Shown: positions 1 to 9,809 of the stretch, piece after piece | How the letters are laid out: every line of letters begins with the position of its first letter | Position numbering within the stretch: the first letter of the stretch is position 1 | NCBI RefSeq assembly: GCF_022530855.2 | Contig: NZ_CP099567.1 | Coordinates: 434,001-498,000, forward strand | Source of the DNA: Candidatus Vondammii sp. HM_W22 | Lineage (GTDB): Bacteria > Pseudomonadota > Gammaproteobacteria > Chromatiales > Chromatiaceae | Direction: 5' to 3' | DNA: 64,000 nt | Notes under the pieces: model-generated | What the model saw: the letters and a program-made list of their open reading frames with translations, nothing else | Databases searched by the model: none | Told to the model about the DNA's origin: nothing | Translations under genes and position numbers: made by a program

Positions 1-2
1 TA

Positions 3-659
3 GCCCAGCGTTCGGTGGATATTGCTGGCAAGGGTGCCGCCACCGTACGCAAAACTATCCGGGGCATGGACACTATCCGGGAGCAGATTCAGGAGACTTC
101 CAAGCGTATCAAGCGCCTGGGCGAGAGTTCCCAGGAGATTGGCGATATTGTTGAGCTGATTGATGACATTGCGGATCAAACCAATATTCTGGCTTTGAAT
201 GCTGCCATGCAGGCGGCAATGGCTGGTGAGGCGGGGCGTGGATTTGCGGTGGTTGCAGATGAGGTGCAGCGGTTGGCTGAGCGGTCAAGTAATGCAACGA
301 AACAGATCGAAGCACTGGTCAAGACCATTCAGGCTGATACCAATGGAGCGGTAAGTTCCATGGAGGCGACCACGACCGAGGTGGTTGCAGGAGCTAAGCT
401 GGCAGAGGATGCCGGCGATGCCCTGAGAGAGATTGAGACGGTTTCCAATAAGATCTCCGACAGAATTCAGTTGGTTTCCAGTGCGGCTCAGCATCAATCA
501 TCTGAAGCCGAACGGGTTAATGACACCATGAATGTTATTCAGGAGATTACTACCCAGACTGCAGATGGAACCAATCAGACGGCTGTGTCAATTGGCTCAC
601 TGGCAGATATGGCTGATGAACTTCAACACTCTGTAGCTGGTTTCCGGCTTCCCGAATAA
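3..659 (+). CDS. pilJ: PilJ-type methyl-accepting chemotaxis protein, 3' end
   Basis: Partial gene: the reading frame is open from base 3 and enters from the left window edge, so the sensor, membrane and HAMP parts are missing. What remains is the cytoplasmic signalling domain, a long coiled-coil hairpin whose tip carries the conserved MCP motif ([10 protein letters not shown], then [18 protein letters not shown]), which contacts CheA-like kinases and CheW-like couplers. The protein ends in a short FRLPE tail without a CheR-docking pentapeptide. It is followed 96 bases later by the ChpA kinase, so it is best read as PilJ, the receptor of the Pil-Chp system that controls type IV pili. An in-frame GTG at 15 is only an internal codon. 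MCP domain certain; the PilJ assignment rests on context. Confidence 0.88.
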   Translation, partial: AQRSVDIAGKGAATVRKTIRGMDTIREQIQETSKRIKRLGESSQEIGDIVELIDDIADQTNILALNAAMQAAMAGEAGRGFAVVADEVQRLAERSSNATKQIEALVKTIQADTNGAVSSMEATTTEVVAGAKLAEDAGDALREIETVSNKISDRIQLVSSAAQHQSSEAERVNDTMNVIQEITTQTADGTNQTAVSIGSLADMADELQHSVAGFRLPE

Positions 660-755
660 TATAAGAAAGAGACTTCTGGTCAATATAGAAGTGCAGATCA
701 GAAGTTACAGAAATTGAAAGATATTGGCGAATCTAAGTATGAAGAAAGGCTTGGT

Positions 756-3700
756 ATGAGCGACGTTCAAGATCATAGTGCGCTGAAATGGATCAAAGGT
801 GAGCTTGATCTTTCTGCCGAATCAGCCCGACGCTCCCTGGAGGCGTATGTCAACTCTGCTGATGAGGGTACAATAGATGACTGTATCAACAGCCTTCACC
901 AGATACATGGAACTCTGCAGATGGTTCAGCTCTACGGAGCTGCAATGCTTGCAGAGGAGATGGAATTTGTAGCTCTGGCGCTGAAAGAGGGTTCTACGCG
1001 CAAGCGAATTGAGGCTGCCGAGGCCATGATGCTGGGGCTGATGCAACTACCAGAGTATCTGGAGAAGATCGAATTCGGTGCCAGGGATATGCCCTTGCTT
1101 TTACTCCCTATACTGAATGAGTTGCGGGCCGTACGCGATGCTGCATTGCTGTCTGAGGTGGTCCTATTTGCACCGGAACTAGAAAGCAGGCTTGCTTTAT
1201 CCCGTGTGAATGGTGCAGCTAATCCCGGACTATCGGAGACCGCTCGTCGCCTCAGAATCAAATACCATAAAGCGCTGCTTGGCTGGTACCGGGGGGGGGG
1301 CGATGCCAAGGATGGTATAGAGCGGATAGTCGAGATTTTTTCGCAGTTGACTGACGAATCGGGTACGACCCAGGTGAAGCGTCTATTCGAGGTTGCCCAG
1401 TCTGTAGCAGTGGGAATTGGCGAAGGCAGTATCGATACCGGGGTGGCAACCAAGCTTTTGTTGGGAAAGATTGACCGGGAAATTAAAAAAATCATTGACC
1501 ATGGAGAGTTGCCGGCTGCCGAAGCCCCCGCTAACGATCTTCTGAAGAACCTGCTTTATTATACCGCCTGTGCAGATAGTACTGCTCCGTTGATCCAGAA
1601 GATAAAAGCAGATTTCCTTCTGGAGAGCAGCCTGCTTAGTCAGGCTGACCTGGAGGAGGGGCGTGAAGAGCTGCATGAGCCCGGACAGCAACTCCTTGAA
1701 TCTTTGCGCGGTGCCATAGAGACGAATCTTACTGCTATAAAAGATAGTCTAGATATTTTTATTCGAGGCAAAAGTACGGATTTGGCACGGCTGCAATCGC
1801 TTGAGGAGCCTATTCGTAAGCTTGCGGATACCTTGGGGATGGTCGGCCAGGGTGGGTTGCGACAGAGACTGCAACGGCAGGCGGAGAGAATCGCTGAGGT
1901 AGGCACTGATAACACGCCGTTGTCAGATCAAGACCTGATGGCAATGGCCAGCGATATCCTGTTTATTGAAGTATCGTTGGCCAACCTCTCAGTGGTCCGT
2001 CGGTATCCGGTTCAGAGCAGAAAAGATCACTTATTGCCTGATTTGCCGGATGGCGAGTTTGAACGTCTTATTGACTCTGTGATGCATGAATCGAGAGTTG
2101 ACTTGGCAAGAAATAAAGAAGCCATTATCGGGTTTATCGAGTCTCCTGAGAATAAGGGTCTGTTGGGTGAAGTGCCCATGCGTTTTAAGGGTATCGCCGG
2201 TGCTTTTCGTATCCTTAAACTCCCAGATGCTGCCGGATTGGTTGATTCTTTGGCGGGTTATACTGAGTCTGAATTTCTGGAGCAAGGTGCAGTCCCCTCT
2301 TTCGATATACTCAATTCATTTGCCGATGCGGTGACCGGGATTGAGTGTTTCATGGAGGCGGTGGCTGAGGGGAGAGGGATTCAGCCGGATATTCTGGAAG
2401 TGACCCGCGAAGCGCTGGAGCAGCTCAATGTTCTTGCTGCAGATGAGATCGAGTATATTGAAGCGGCGGTTGCTGGTGGATCCGAGACGGATGCCTATGA
2501 TGAAGCCTTGGAAGCTGAAGCGCCTGAGAGTGTCGAGGTTGTAGAAGAGACGCCTCTCCCGGTTGAATTGCCACCCGAAGAGATAGCCTCTTCAGAAAAG
2601 CTGCCAATGGATGATATCGATCAGGAGATCCTAGATACCTTTCTGGAAGAGGCGAAGGAGGAGCTTGAGGTTATTCAGGAGTATCTGCCACGCTGGCGTC
2701 TGGATCGAAGTGATCAGGATGCAATGGCTACCTTCCGCCGTTCATTCCATACCCTCAAAGGGAGTGGTCGGCTGGTTGGGGCAACGGACATAGGTGAATA
2801 TGCATGGTCAATTGAGAATCTGCTTAACCGGATAATTGATGAGACTGTGGAGGTTTCCCCCGCTATTCTGGAGTTGCTGGACGAGATCCTTGAGGTACTA
2901 CCGGTACTTATAGATGCCCAGGAGTCAGGTCAGTCACTGGCTGTTGGTGTCCAGCCTTTGATGGACCGGGCTTTTGCGTTGACTCGTTCGCCAGAGGCAC
3001 CCGTCAAAGAGACCGCCTATAGCCAGGAGGAGATTGAGCCTCCGGTTTCGGAAGAGGCTATTTCGACAGAGACTCCAGAACTGGAGCCTGAAGATGATAG
3101 TTTCATCAGTGCTGATGTTCTGCCATTTCCCCTCCCTGATGGCGAGCAGGAGGACGACAGTGCTACTGCATTGGAAGAGCCATCTGTCGCAATCAAAATG
3201 GATGAAACACTTCTAAAAATCTTCTCTTCAGAATCGGCCATTCACATCGAAACATTGAAGCAGTTCCATGACGCATGCGAGAAAAATCCGCTGGATTGCC
3301 GGGTGGGTCGTGAGTTGGTTCATGCGCTGCACACACTGCATGGCAGTGCGGATATGGTAGGGGTTAATTCCATTGCAGAAGTAAGCTCCGCGCTCGAGTC
3401 CCTGGTGGGCGATCTACAACACCTTGGCCTCTTGGCAGATCTGCTGGCGCTGGATTTGGTTGAACGCAGCATCCATTTGTTCGAAACCGTATTGAAAGGT
3501 ATCAACGTACCTGAATTCACACTACCCGAGTGGCTGCTGCTGCTGGGCGAGATCAATTTATATCAAGCGATTCCCACGGCGCCTGCAGAAGTGATTGAAA
3601 CAGACGTTTCAGCAGAGGGCAATGCAGAAGTTATTGCGCTGGAGCCGGTAGAAAGCGACTACGAGCCGGAATTGCAAGTAGAGGTTGAAGCAATTGATTC

Positions 3701-6332
3701 AGCATCAGTAGACGCCTTTCAGTTCGATGGTGTTGACAATGATGGCATGCCTCTGTTCGAGTCGGAACTTATTGAAACTCCGGTGGAGATCGAACTAGCC
3801 GAAGAGATCGAGACAATCGAAGACGTTGAAACGGCAGCAGAAGAAGAAACTGTCGAGTTGCCACAGGTTGTGGATGAAGCAGCGGAAGGAGAAGCTATCA
3901 CAATGGTGGAACTGGATGTCGGCGAAGATCTGGTCGATATTTTCCTGGAAGAGGCTCAGGACCTTCGGCATGATCTCGAACAGAGTTTGCAGCGCTGGCG
4001 GGACGATCCCGCTAACGGAGGGGAGGCTGTTGTCGATCTGCAGCGCACCTTGCATACTCTGAAAGGCGGAGCGCGGTTGGTGGGTGCTATACCTATAGGT
4101 GATTTAAGTCATGCCTTTGAATCACTTCTTACGCCAATCGACCAGAAACAGATGCTGGGAGATCGGGGTGTGCTGGTGCTGGCGCAATCTGCGGCAGATT
4201 GCCTGGCGGAACAGATCGAAGATTTGAGGCGTGGACCTCGAATGCGTGCTGCGGATGATCTGATAACTCAATTGAAGCAAGGGTTTAAGCACGAGCTGTC
4301 TCAGCCAGAGCCGATTTTCGTGGAGAAAACGGAAGCACAGGAGAAAAGGGAAGAAAAGGAATCAAAGGCAAAAAAAGGAGAAGGAAAAGAGGTAAAAGTG
4401 GACCGGGCTGAGGAACAGAGCGAGCCAGAGGTCATTATGCAGCGAATGACCACTGGGCAGAAAACAGCCACAGTGCCCGCTCATAGGGAAGGTCGTGAGC
4501 AAGTGCGTGTCCGTTCGGACTTGCTTGGTCGGCTGGTAAACAATGCGGGTGAGATCAGTATCTACCGGGCGCGACTCGAACAGCAGAATAGCGCTCTGGG
4601 ATTCAACCTGATAGAACTTGAGCAGACGGTTGATCGTCTGCGTGGCCAGTTGCGTCAGCTTGAGATTGAAACCGAAGCACAAATCCTGTTTCGTTATGAG
4701 AATGAAAAGGACCAGGATGAGAATGAGTCTTTTGATCCATTGGAGCTCGATCGCTTCTCCAGTATGCAGCAGGTTTCCCGGAGTCTCCTGGAGACGATAA
4801 ACGATCTGGTCAATATTCACACTTTTCTCGATGAGCAGCAGAAAGAGACAGAGACGCTGTTGCTACAGCAATCGCGAGTCTCTACCGATCTCCAGGATGG
4901 TCTTCTCCGTACCCGTATGGTGCCCTTTTCACAGATTGTTCCACGTCTCCGTCGCGTGGTGCGACAGACAAGGAAAGAGCTTGGCAACCAGGCAGAGCTC
5001 TATCTTCATGGGATAGAGGGCGAGATTGATCGTGGCATTCTCGACCGTATGATTGGTCCTCTTGAGCACTTGCTGCGCAATGCGGTGTCCCATGGCATTG
5101 AGATGCCGGCCCGGAGAGAGCGGGCGGGAAAGAGCAGTACAGGAAGTATTGATTTGACCCTTGAACGTGAGGGTAATGACATCCTGATGACTATCTCTGA
5201 TGATGGCGCTGGCATTCGTATCGACGACATTCGTTGTAAAGCGATTGAGAACGGTCTGCTGGATCCCCTAGCAAATATGCCGGACAGTGATGTTTTACAG
5301 TTTGTACTGGAGCATGGTTTCAGTACGGCGGATAAAGTGACTCAGATCGCTGGTCGCGGAGTGGGTATGAATGTGGTGGTCAGTGAGATAAAGCAGTTGG
5401 GCGGATCGCTTGATATTACCTCTCTCCCAGGCAAGGGAGCCAGTTTTATTATCCGCCTGCCCCTGACTCTGGCGATATCCGATGCCTTGTTGGTAGAGCT
5501 GAACGAAGAGATCTACGCTATCCCCCATACTGGCATTGAAGGTGTGGTCAGGGTTTCCAGGCAGGAGTTGCAAGAGTGCTACAGCGGTCGACAGACCAGT
5601 TACACCTATGTCGATCATGACTATCAGGTGCGTTACCTTGGGACCATGCTGGGTAGTGCCCCATTGAGCCTGTCGGAGGGGCGCAAGTGGTATCCCATGC
5701 TGCTGGTACGGGCAGGTGAACGCCGGGTGGCATTGCAGGTGGATGGACTGCTGGGTAACCGTCAGGTTGTGGTGAAATCTGTTGGATTGCAGATTGGTTC
5801 AGTGAGATGGATCGCTGGTGGAACCATTCTGGATGACGGGCGGGCAGCCTTGATTCTGGATGTGATAGCCTTGGTTCGTACGAATCTAGCGCAGACGGTG
5901 ATCGAACCCCTGGAGGTGGTCACGGACGGTCTGGAGCCGGGAGTCGGCAAGATGGTTATGGTGGTGGACGACTCTATTACTGTACGTAAGGTGACTGGAC
6001 GACTGTTGGAACAGAATGGGATGAATGTGGTTGCCGCGAAAGATGGTGTGGATGCGGTGGCCATGTTGCAGGAGCATCGCCCCGATATCATGCTGCTGGA
6101 TATCGAAATGCCAAGAATGGATGGCTACGAAGTGGCTCGTCACATGCGCAATACGGCAGAGCTGAAGGGTATTCCGATCATTATGATAACCTCCAGAACG
6201 AGTGATAAACACCGTAATCTTGCAATAGAGCTGGGTGTTAAACGCTACCTTGGCAAGCCATTCCAGGAGAGTGATCTGTTGAAAAATATATACTCTGTAC
6301 TGAGTGAGGTGACTGATGGCAAAGAAAAGTGA
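756..6332 (+). CDS. chpA: ChpA-like hybrid histidine kinase with several Hpt domains and a receiver
   Basis: CheA-type kinase of the Pil-Chp pathway, about 1858 residues. I take the ATG at 756 because AGAAAGG lies six bases upstream; an in-frame TTG at 714 would add 14 residues. Three recognisable Hpt motifs of the HTLKG type have their histidines near residues 665 (HTLKGSGRLVG), 859 (HTLHGSADMVG) and 1100 (HTLKGGARLVG), separated by very acidic, low-complexity linkers; the N-terminal 550 residues look like further helical Hpt-like repeats without a clear histidine. Then come a CheA dimerisation region, the ATPase (N box near 1438-1443, HLLRNAVSHG; G box GRGVGMNVV), a CheW-like domain, and a C-terminal receiver with VVDDS at 1736 and phosphoacceptor Asp1782 (LLDIEMPRMDG). 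ChpA phosphorylates PilG/PilH-type regulators of twitching motility; those genes are not in the window. Confidence 0.93.
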   Translation: MSDVQDHSALKWIKGELDLSAESARRSLEAYVNSADEGTIDDCINSLHQIHGTLQMVQLYGAAMLAEEMEFVALALKEGSTRKRIEAAEAMMLGLMQLPEYLEKIEFGARDMPLLLLPILNELRAVRDAALLSEVVLFAPELESRLALSRVNGAANPGLSETARRLRIKYHKALLGWYRGGGDAKDGIERIVEIFSQLTDESGTTQVKRLFEVAQSVAVGIGEGSIDTGVATKLLLGKIDREIKKIIDHGELPAAEAPANDLLKNLLYYTACADSTAPLIQKIKADFLLESSLLSQADLEEGREELHEPGQQLLESLRGAIETNLTAIKDSLDIFIRGKSTDLARLQSLEEPIRKLADTLGMVGQGGLRQRLQRQAERIAEVGTDNTPLSDQDLMAMASDILFIEVSLANLSVVRRYPVQSRKDHLLPDLPDGEFERLIDSVMHESRVDLARNKEAIIGFIESPENKGLLGEVPMRFKGIAGAFRILKLPDAAGLVDSLAGYTESEFLEQGAVPSFDILNSFADAVTGIECFMEAVAEGRGIQPDILEVTREALEQLNVLAADEIEYIEAAVAGGSETDAYDEALEAEAPESVEVVEETPLPVELPPEEIASSEKLPMDDIDQEILDTFLEEAKEELEVIQEYLPRWRLDRSDQDAMATFRRSFHTLKGSGRLVGATDIGEYAWSIENLLNRIIDETVEVSPAILELLDEILEVLPVLIDAQESGQSLAVGVQPLMDRAFALTRSPEAPVKETAYSQEEIEPPVSEEAISTETPELEPEDDSFISADVLPFPLPDGEQEDDSATALEEPSVAIKMDETLLKIFSSESAIHIETLKQFHDACEKNPLDCRVGRELVHALHTLHGSADMVGVNSIAEVSSALESLVGDLQHLGLLADLLALDLVERSIHLFETVLKGINVPEFTLPEWLLLLGEINLYQAIPTAPAEVIETDVSAEGNAEVIALEPVESDYEPELQVEVEAIDSASVDAFQFDGVDNDGMPLFESELIETPVEIELAEEIETIEDVETAAEEETVELPQVVDEAAEGEAITMVELDVGEDLVDIFLEEAQDLRHDLEQSLQRWRDDPANGGEAVVDLQRTLHTLKGGARLVGAIPIGDLSHAFESLLTPIDQKQMLGDRGVLVLAQSAADCLAEQIEDLRRGPRMRAADDLITQLKQGFKHELSQPEPIFVEKTEAQEKREEKESKAKKGEGKEVKVDRAEEQSEPEVIMQRMTTGQKTATVPAHREGREQVRVRSDLLGRLVNNAGEISIYRARLEQQNSALGFNLIELEQTVDRLRGQLRQLEIETEAQILFRYENEKDQDENESFDPLELDRFSSMQQVSRSLLETINDLVNIHTFLDEQQKETETLLLQQSRVSTDLQDGLLRTRMVPFSQIVPRLRRVVRQTRKELGNQAELYLHGIEGEIDRGILDRMIGPLEHLLRNAVSHGIEMPARRERAGKSSTGSIDLTLEREGNDILMTISDDGAGIRIDDIRCKAIENGLLDPLANMPDSDVLQFVLEHGFSTADKVTQIAGRGVGMNVVVSEIKQLGGSLDITSLPGKGASFIIRLPLTLAISDALLVELNEEIYAIPHTGIEGVVRVSRQELQECYSGRQTSYTYVDHDYQVRYLGTMLGSAPLSLSEGRKWYPMLLVRAGERRVALQVDGLLGNRQVVVKSVGLQIGSVRWIAGGTILDDGRAALILDVIALVRTNLAQTVIEPLEVVTDGLEPGVGKMVMVVDDSITVRKVTGRLLEQNGMNVVAAKDGVDAVAMLQEHRPDIMLLDIEMPRMDGYEVARHMRNTAELKGIPIIMITSRTSDKHRNLAIELGVKRYLGKPFQESDLLKNIYSVLSEVTDGKEK

Positions 6333-6795
6333 CTCAATAGGGGTTCGTGGTGTACTTCTCCCGTTGCTATCGGGACAGCTGTTGCTACCAAATGTTTCTG
6401 TCTCTGAGATAGTTGGCTATCAGGAACCGGAGCCGTTTCCCGATCACTACCCAGACTGGATGCTGGGTCAACTTGCATGGCGTCGGCAGCCGATCCCCCT
6501 GATTTCTTATGAGCATCTGCTGGGGTTTCCCTTGGAGCGAGTGGAAAACAGGGCACGAGTCGCCATTTGTTGCACGCTCAATGGTAATGTGGAACGTCCT
6601 TATATCGGCATACTGCTGAAATCTGTTCCTCGCCTGGCTCGCGTTAGCGAAGAGACGGTTATCCCTATTAATGACACGGATGATGTCAATGAGATGGTGG
6701 CACAGCGGGTGCGGATTAATGGCCAGGATGCCTGGATTCCTGATCTTGATGCACTGAAATCGGCGATAACCGAGTTGACTCAGTCAGATGTCTGA
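6316..6795 (+). CDS. chpC: ChpC-like CheW-domain protein
   Basis: A 159-residue single CheW-like domain that starts inside the end of the kinase gene (17-base overlap), which implies translational coupling. The sequence has the CheW beta-barrel pattern (LLPLLSGQLLLPNVSVSEIVGY near the start, WRRQPIPLISYEHLLG in the middle) and no second domain. In the Pil-Chp system ChpC is an accessory coupling protein linking additional inputs to ChpA, so the position directly after chpA supports the name. It is the last gene of the operon here: a hairpin and IS remnants follow. Family assignment is strong; exact orthology to ChpC rather than PilI is from gene order. Confidence 0.82.
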   Translation: MAKKSDSIGVRGVLLPLLSGQLLLPNVSVSEIVGYQEPEPFPDHYPDWMLGQLAWRRQPIPLISYEHLLGFPLERVENRARVAICCTLNGNVERPYIGILLKSVPRLARVSEETVIPINDTDDVNEMVAQRVRINGQDAWIPDLDALKSAITELTQSDV

Positions 6796-6946
6796 TCGGC
6801 GGGTAAGTTCTCAAACTTCAGTGCGGTTAAGGTTACGATTTAATGCCTCAGACAATAGACGAGAGCCTACGCGTCAACATATTTTATTTGTACATCGGAA
6901 AACCAAATATCTCGCCACCGCTGGGTTCTTTCTCGGTCGGTTTAGT

Positions 6947-6966
6947 ACCGTGGGAGAAACCACGGT
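6947..6966 (+). other. Short perfect hairpin after chpC
   Basis: ACCGTGG (6947-6953) and CCACGGT (6960-6966) form a 7-bp stem with a six-base loop, about 150 bases after the chpC stop. No T-run follows, so it is not a canonical intrinsic terminator. Between chpC and this hairpin I see no convincing gene. Confidence 0.3.
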
Positions 6967-7044
6967 TGCCTGTAAAAAGCGGGTATTGCCATTAACTGCC
7001 TTGCTGCTGATATTAACCCGGCGGACATTTACATATAATATATG

Positions 7045-7710
7045 CTTGTGTGAAAAAGGATGCACGCAAGTTCAGCACTGAGCAACAAGAACCCCTGGCC
7101 ATCGCGAAGCGAGGACTAAAAAATGTACACCGTTGCCTGATTGAAGCTCAGAAGTAAAAAATCATTGAAGCGATTCGGGATCATATGCCGGGTCAATACA
7201 AACTCGGTTTTTCGCTCTGGACTCGAAGTTTCATTGCTCAGCTTATCAAGCAGTTTTGGGGAATTACATCCCTATGCAGACTATGTCCGGCTACCTTAAA
7301 CGCTGAGGTTTCACACCTCAAAAGCCAGTAAAGCAAGCCTGGGAGAAGATCTCCGGTAAAAATACATGCCTAGTTGAAAGATGAGTATCTTGGCATTAAG
7401 GAACGGATTAAGAATTAGAGAACGCCACTATATTTTGGGGTGATGAAACGGGTATAAAAACACCACGCAGCATGGTCGCGCTGTTATGCTCCGCAAGGAC
7501 AAACGCTAGTACAGCGGCTCTCGGTCAAGCGAGTGTCACTGAATATGATTTCAGCCATTACGAATCAGGGTGAAGTACAGCTTCATGCTGTATGAGTCAT
7601 CCATGAATGCGAAAGTGCTGGCCAAATTCCTAAGGGCACTGCTTGAATCTACACTGGGAAAGGTATTTCTGATACTGGACAACACTACCAGTGCATTACG
7701 CCAAGAAGAT
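7045..7710 (+). pseudogene. Degenerate IS630-family transposase
   Basis: Translating the plus strand across several frames recovers IS630 transposase pieces in order: an HTH-like start near 7050, IRDHMPGQYKLGFSLWTR near 7170, a QHGR/AVMLRKDK-like block near 7465, VKRVSLNMISAITNQGE near 7535 and FLILDNTTSALRQED near 7670, the last being the decayed LDNxxxHHAKK motif. Stops and frameshifts occur throughout, and the C-terminal SPELNPDEY block is missing because the copy is cut at about 7710, where an IS5-type remnant begins. The downstream half of a related element survives at 31127-31436. Dead copy; boundaries approximate. Confidence 0.72.
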
Positions 7711-7883
7711 TGAGAAAGTCGCGAACGGAATAAATCAGCACTGTCATCCGGTTTTTGTGGCTTCATGTTTACAGTGTTTTGATGATGAATAGGAAAACTT
7801 TCCTTACATGACAATTCTATCATAAATAGCTTATTAATTCATACTTATCATCTGGTTATAAATAATTCAGGGGCGACTATTTG
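7711..7883 (-). mobile_element. End fragment of an IS5-type element (type B)
   Basis: Read on the minus strand, this starts with the same end as the fragment at 25719 (CGCCCCTGAATTATT, inverted here at about 7869-7883) and goes on into MKPQKPDDSADLFRSRLSQ, the first residues of an IS5-type transposase. Only the first ~170 bases remain; the junction with the IS630 relic lies at about 7710. A third copy of the end lies at 63856-63900. Confidence 0.7.
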
Positions 7884-7979
7884 GCCAAGATCGTAAAGAG
7901 TGTGCCATTTAAAAATGGAATCGAGATAGATAAATCAGATCACCACTTTTGATAATAATTCTTTGAAAGCCGAATGGAA

Positions 7980-9809
7980 TCAACTCCAGCCAAGCTTCTC
8001 AGCTAACCCTGAACTCCGTTCGACCCGCTTGTTGCAACCTTTGATCAACGCATTGGGGCTTGCATGGATAATGACTTTTTTACTGGCCCGGGTAATTCCC
8101 GTATAGATCAGCTCCCGGCTGAGGATTGCGTTATTTTCGTCGTAGGGTAACACTAGGAGAACCTGCTCGAATTCGGAGCCTTGGGATTTATGCACGGTGA
8201 GTGCCCAGGCGGGCAGATGTTCAGGGAGATTGCGTACCGGAAGATCACGAACCTGATTATCGGCCAGTTTGAAGAAGGCGCGTAGTTCACCGTCCCGGTT
8301 TTTCCACAGTAGACCAACGTCACCGTTGAAGAGTTCAACCTCATAGTCGTTCGCGGTTACCATGACGGGCTTTCCATGGAACTCTTCACTATGGCCGATA
8401 ATGCCTTTTGCCCAAAGGCGCTCGGCTATAAGGCGATTGATTTCACTAATGCCGAAGGGACCGGCATGCAGGGCGCATAGAATTCGTATTTGACCAAAAT
8501 GGGTCAGGGCGTCCCCCACATTGTCGCACTGCAGATATTGGCTGTACTGTTCGACCGCCCATTCAAGGGCTTTCTTGCTGATGCCGTTCTCTTCACTCTC
8601 AATCCATGCCATCTGCTTTGCATTCATATCACGCAGCAGTTCCATGGCACGCTCTCCTTCGCCATTATTGACATATTCAGCCAGTTTTCCGATATCCGGG
8701 ACACCCCTGAAACGGTAGCTGGTGCGGAGTAGGGCGATGGCATCGGATATGGCTGGTGAATCTGCGTTCACCGATAGTTGCTTGGTGCTGATTGCGGTTA
8801 ACTGTTCCAGTAAACGCCCTTGTTCTTTGCTGTAGCTGATGGATTGTCCATGGCCTGTGATATCACCCAGCATGCTACCGGCTTCCACTGAAGCCAGTTG
8901 ATCGCGATCACCCAGAAGAATGATACGTGACTGAACAGGCAGGGCATCAAGCATATGGGCCATTAGCGACAGGTCGATCATTGAGGCTTCATCCACAACC
9001 AGGCAGTTGACCACCAATGGATGGTTGCCGTCATGGCGGAAACGACTGCCGTTGAAGCCCAGCAATCGGTGGATGGTGCTTGCCTGTTCTGGGATCAGTG
9101 CTCGTATACCTTCTTCAATATCGATATCGGCTTTGCGGTTGCGTATGGAGTCGACCATGCGTGCGGCCGCTTTTCCGGTGGGTGCTGCAAGTTTAATGTG
9201 CATCCCCGGGTCTTGCTCAAGTAGCAGTGCCAGCACCTTTACTACCGTTGTGGTCTTGCCTGTGCCGGGGCCGCCTGATATCACAGCGAACCTGCGACTG
9301 ACCGCCAGAGCGGATGCCAGTTTTTGCCAATCGATATCATTGTGGTTGGGGTCTTGTGGAAACAGGCGATTCAATCCGATTTTGAGCCGCTCCTCAGCCA
9401 ACCCGGCAACGGGCCCAAGCCGTGCCTCTATTGCCGTGAAAACCTGCTGTTCAAAAGCCCATAATCTGCCAAGGTAAAGGCGCTTGCCTTCGATTATCAG
9501 TGGCGCAATCTCTCCCGGCTTTCCGACGCATTTTTCATTTCCAAGCCTGGAGGTCCATTCACCTGCTGCAGGTGCTGTCGGGATATCCATCTGTTTATTT
9601 ATCGTGGTTTCAAACAGTGGTTTATTGGCAAATCGGTTGAGATCGACACAAACATCACCCTGTTGACTGCGCTCGCTGACCAGTGCTGCGGTTTGTACCA
9701 AAAGGTTCTCTTCAGGCTGCTTCGACTGCTCTGCAATAAAACGGGCGAAGAAATAGCTTAATGTGGAGATCAGGCCGTTATGCAGGAGTGATTTCAGGGT
9801 GCTTGTCAT
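7980..9809 (-). CDS. recD: RecD, exonuclease V alpha subunit (5'-3' helicase)
   Basis: 609 residues, the same length as the E. coli protein. RecD is the fast 5'-3' motor of the RecBCD complex that processes double-strand ends. SF1 helicase motifs are in order: Walker A GGPGTGKT at 179-186, Walker B VVDEASMID, the GDRDQLASVEAGSML motif III region, and the C-terminal VHKSQGSEF and YTGITRASKK motifs V and VI. The start ATG overlaps the recB stop by four bases (ATGA), as expected for coupled translation. Third gene of the recC-recB-recD unit; 96 bases of plain sequence separate its stop from the neighbouring IS5 remnant. Intact, no missing motif. Confidence 0.97.
   Translation of the reverse strand: MTSTLKSLLHNGLISTLSYFFARFIAEQSKQPEENLLVQTAALVSERSQQGDVCVDLNRFANKPLFETTINKQMDIPTAPAAGEWTSRLGNEKCVGKPGEIAPLIIEGKRLYLGRLWAFEQQVFTAIEARLGPVAGLAEERLKIGLNRLFPQDPNHNDIDWQKLASALAVSRRFAVISGGPGTGKTTTVVKVLALLLEQDPGMHIKLAAPTGKAAARMVDSIRNRKADIDIEEGIRALIPEQASTIHRLLGFNGSRFRHDGNHPLVVNCLVVDEASMIDLSLMAHMLDALPVQSRIILLGDRDQLASVEAGSMLGDITGHGQSISYSKEQGRLLEQLTAISTKQLSVNADSPAISDAIALLRTSYRFRGVPDIGKLAEYVNNGEGERAMELLRDMNAKQMAWIESEENGISKKALEWAVEQYSQYLQCDNVGDALTHFGQIRILCALHAGPFGISEINRLIAERLWAKGIIGHSEEFHGKPVMVTANDYEVELFNGDVGLLWKNRDGELRAFFKLADNQVRDLPVRNLPEHLPAWALTVHKSQGSEFEQVLLVLPYDENNAILSRELIYTGITRASKKVIIHASPNALIKGCNKRVERSSGLAEKLGWS

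Noticed and set aside
932-1495. 187-codon minus-strand ORF opposite chpA
   Set aside because: Antisense shadow of a strongly supported gene.
6788-7081. 97-codon frame overlapping the chpC stop
   Set aside because: No family resemblance, basic low-complexity composition, runs into the IS630 relic; no ribosome site. Not reported as a gene.
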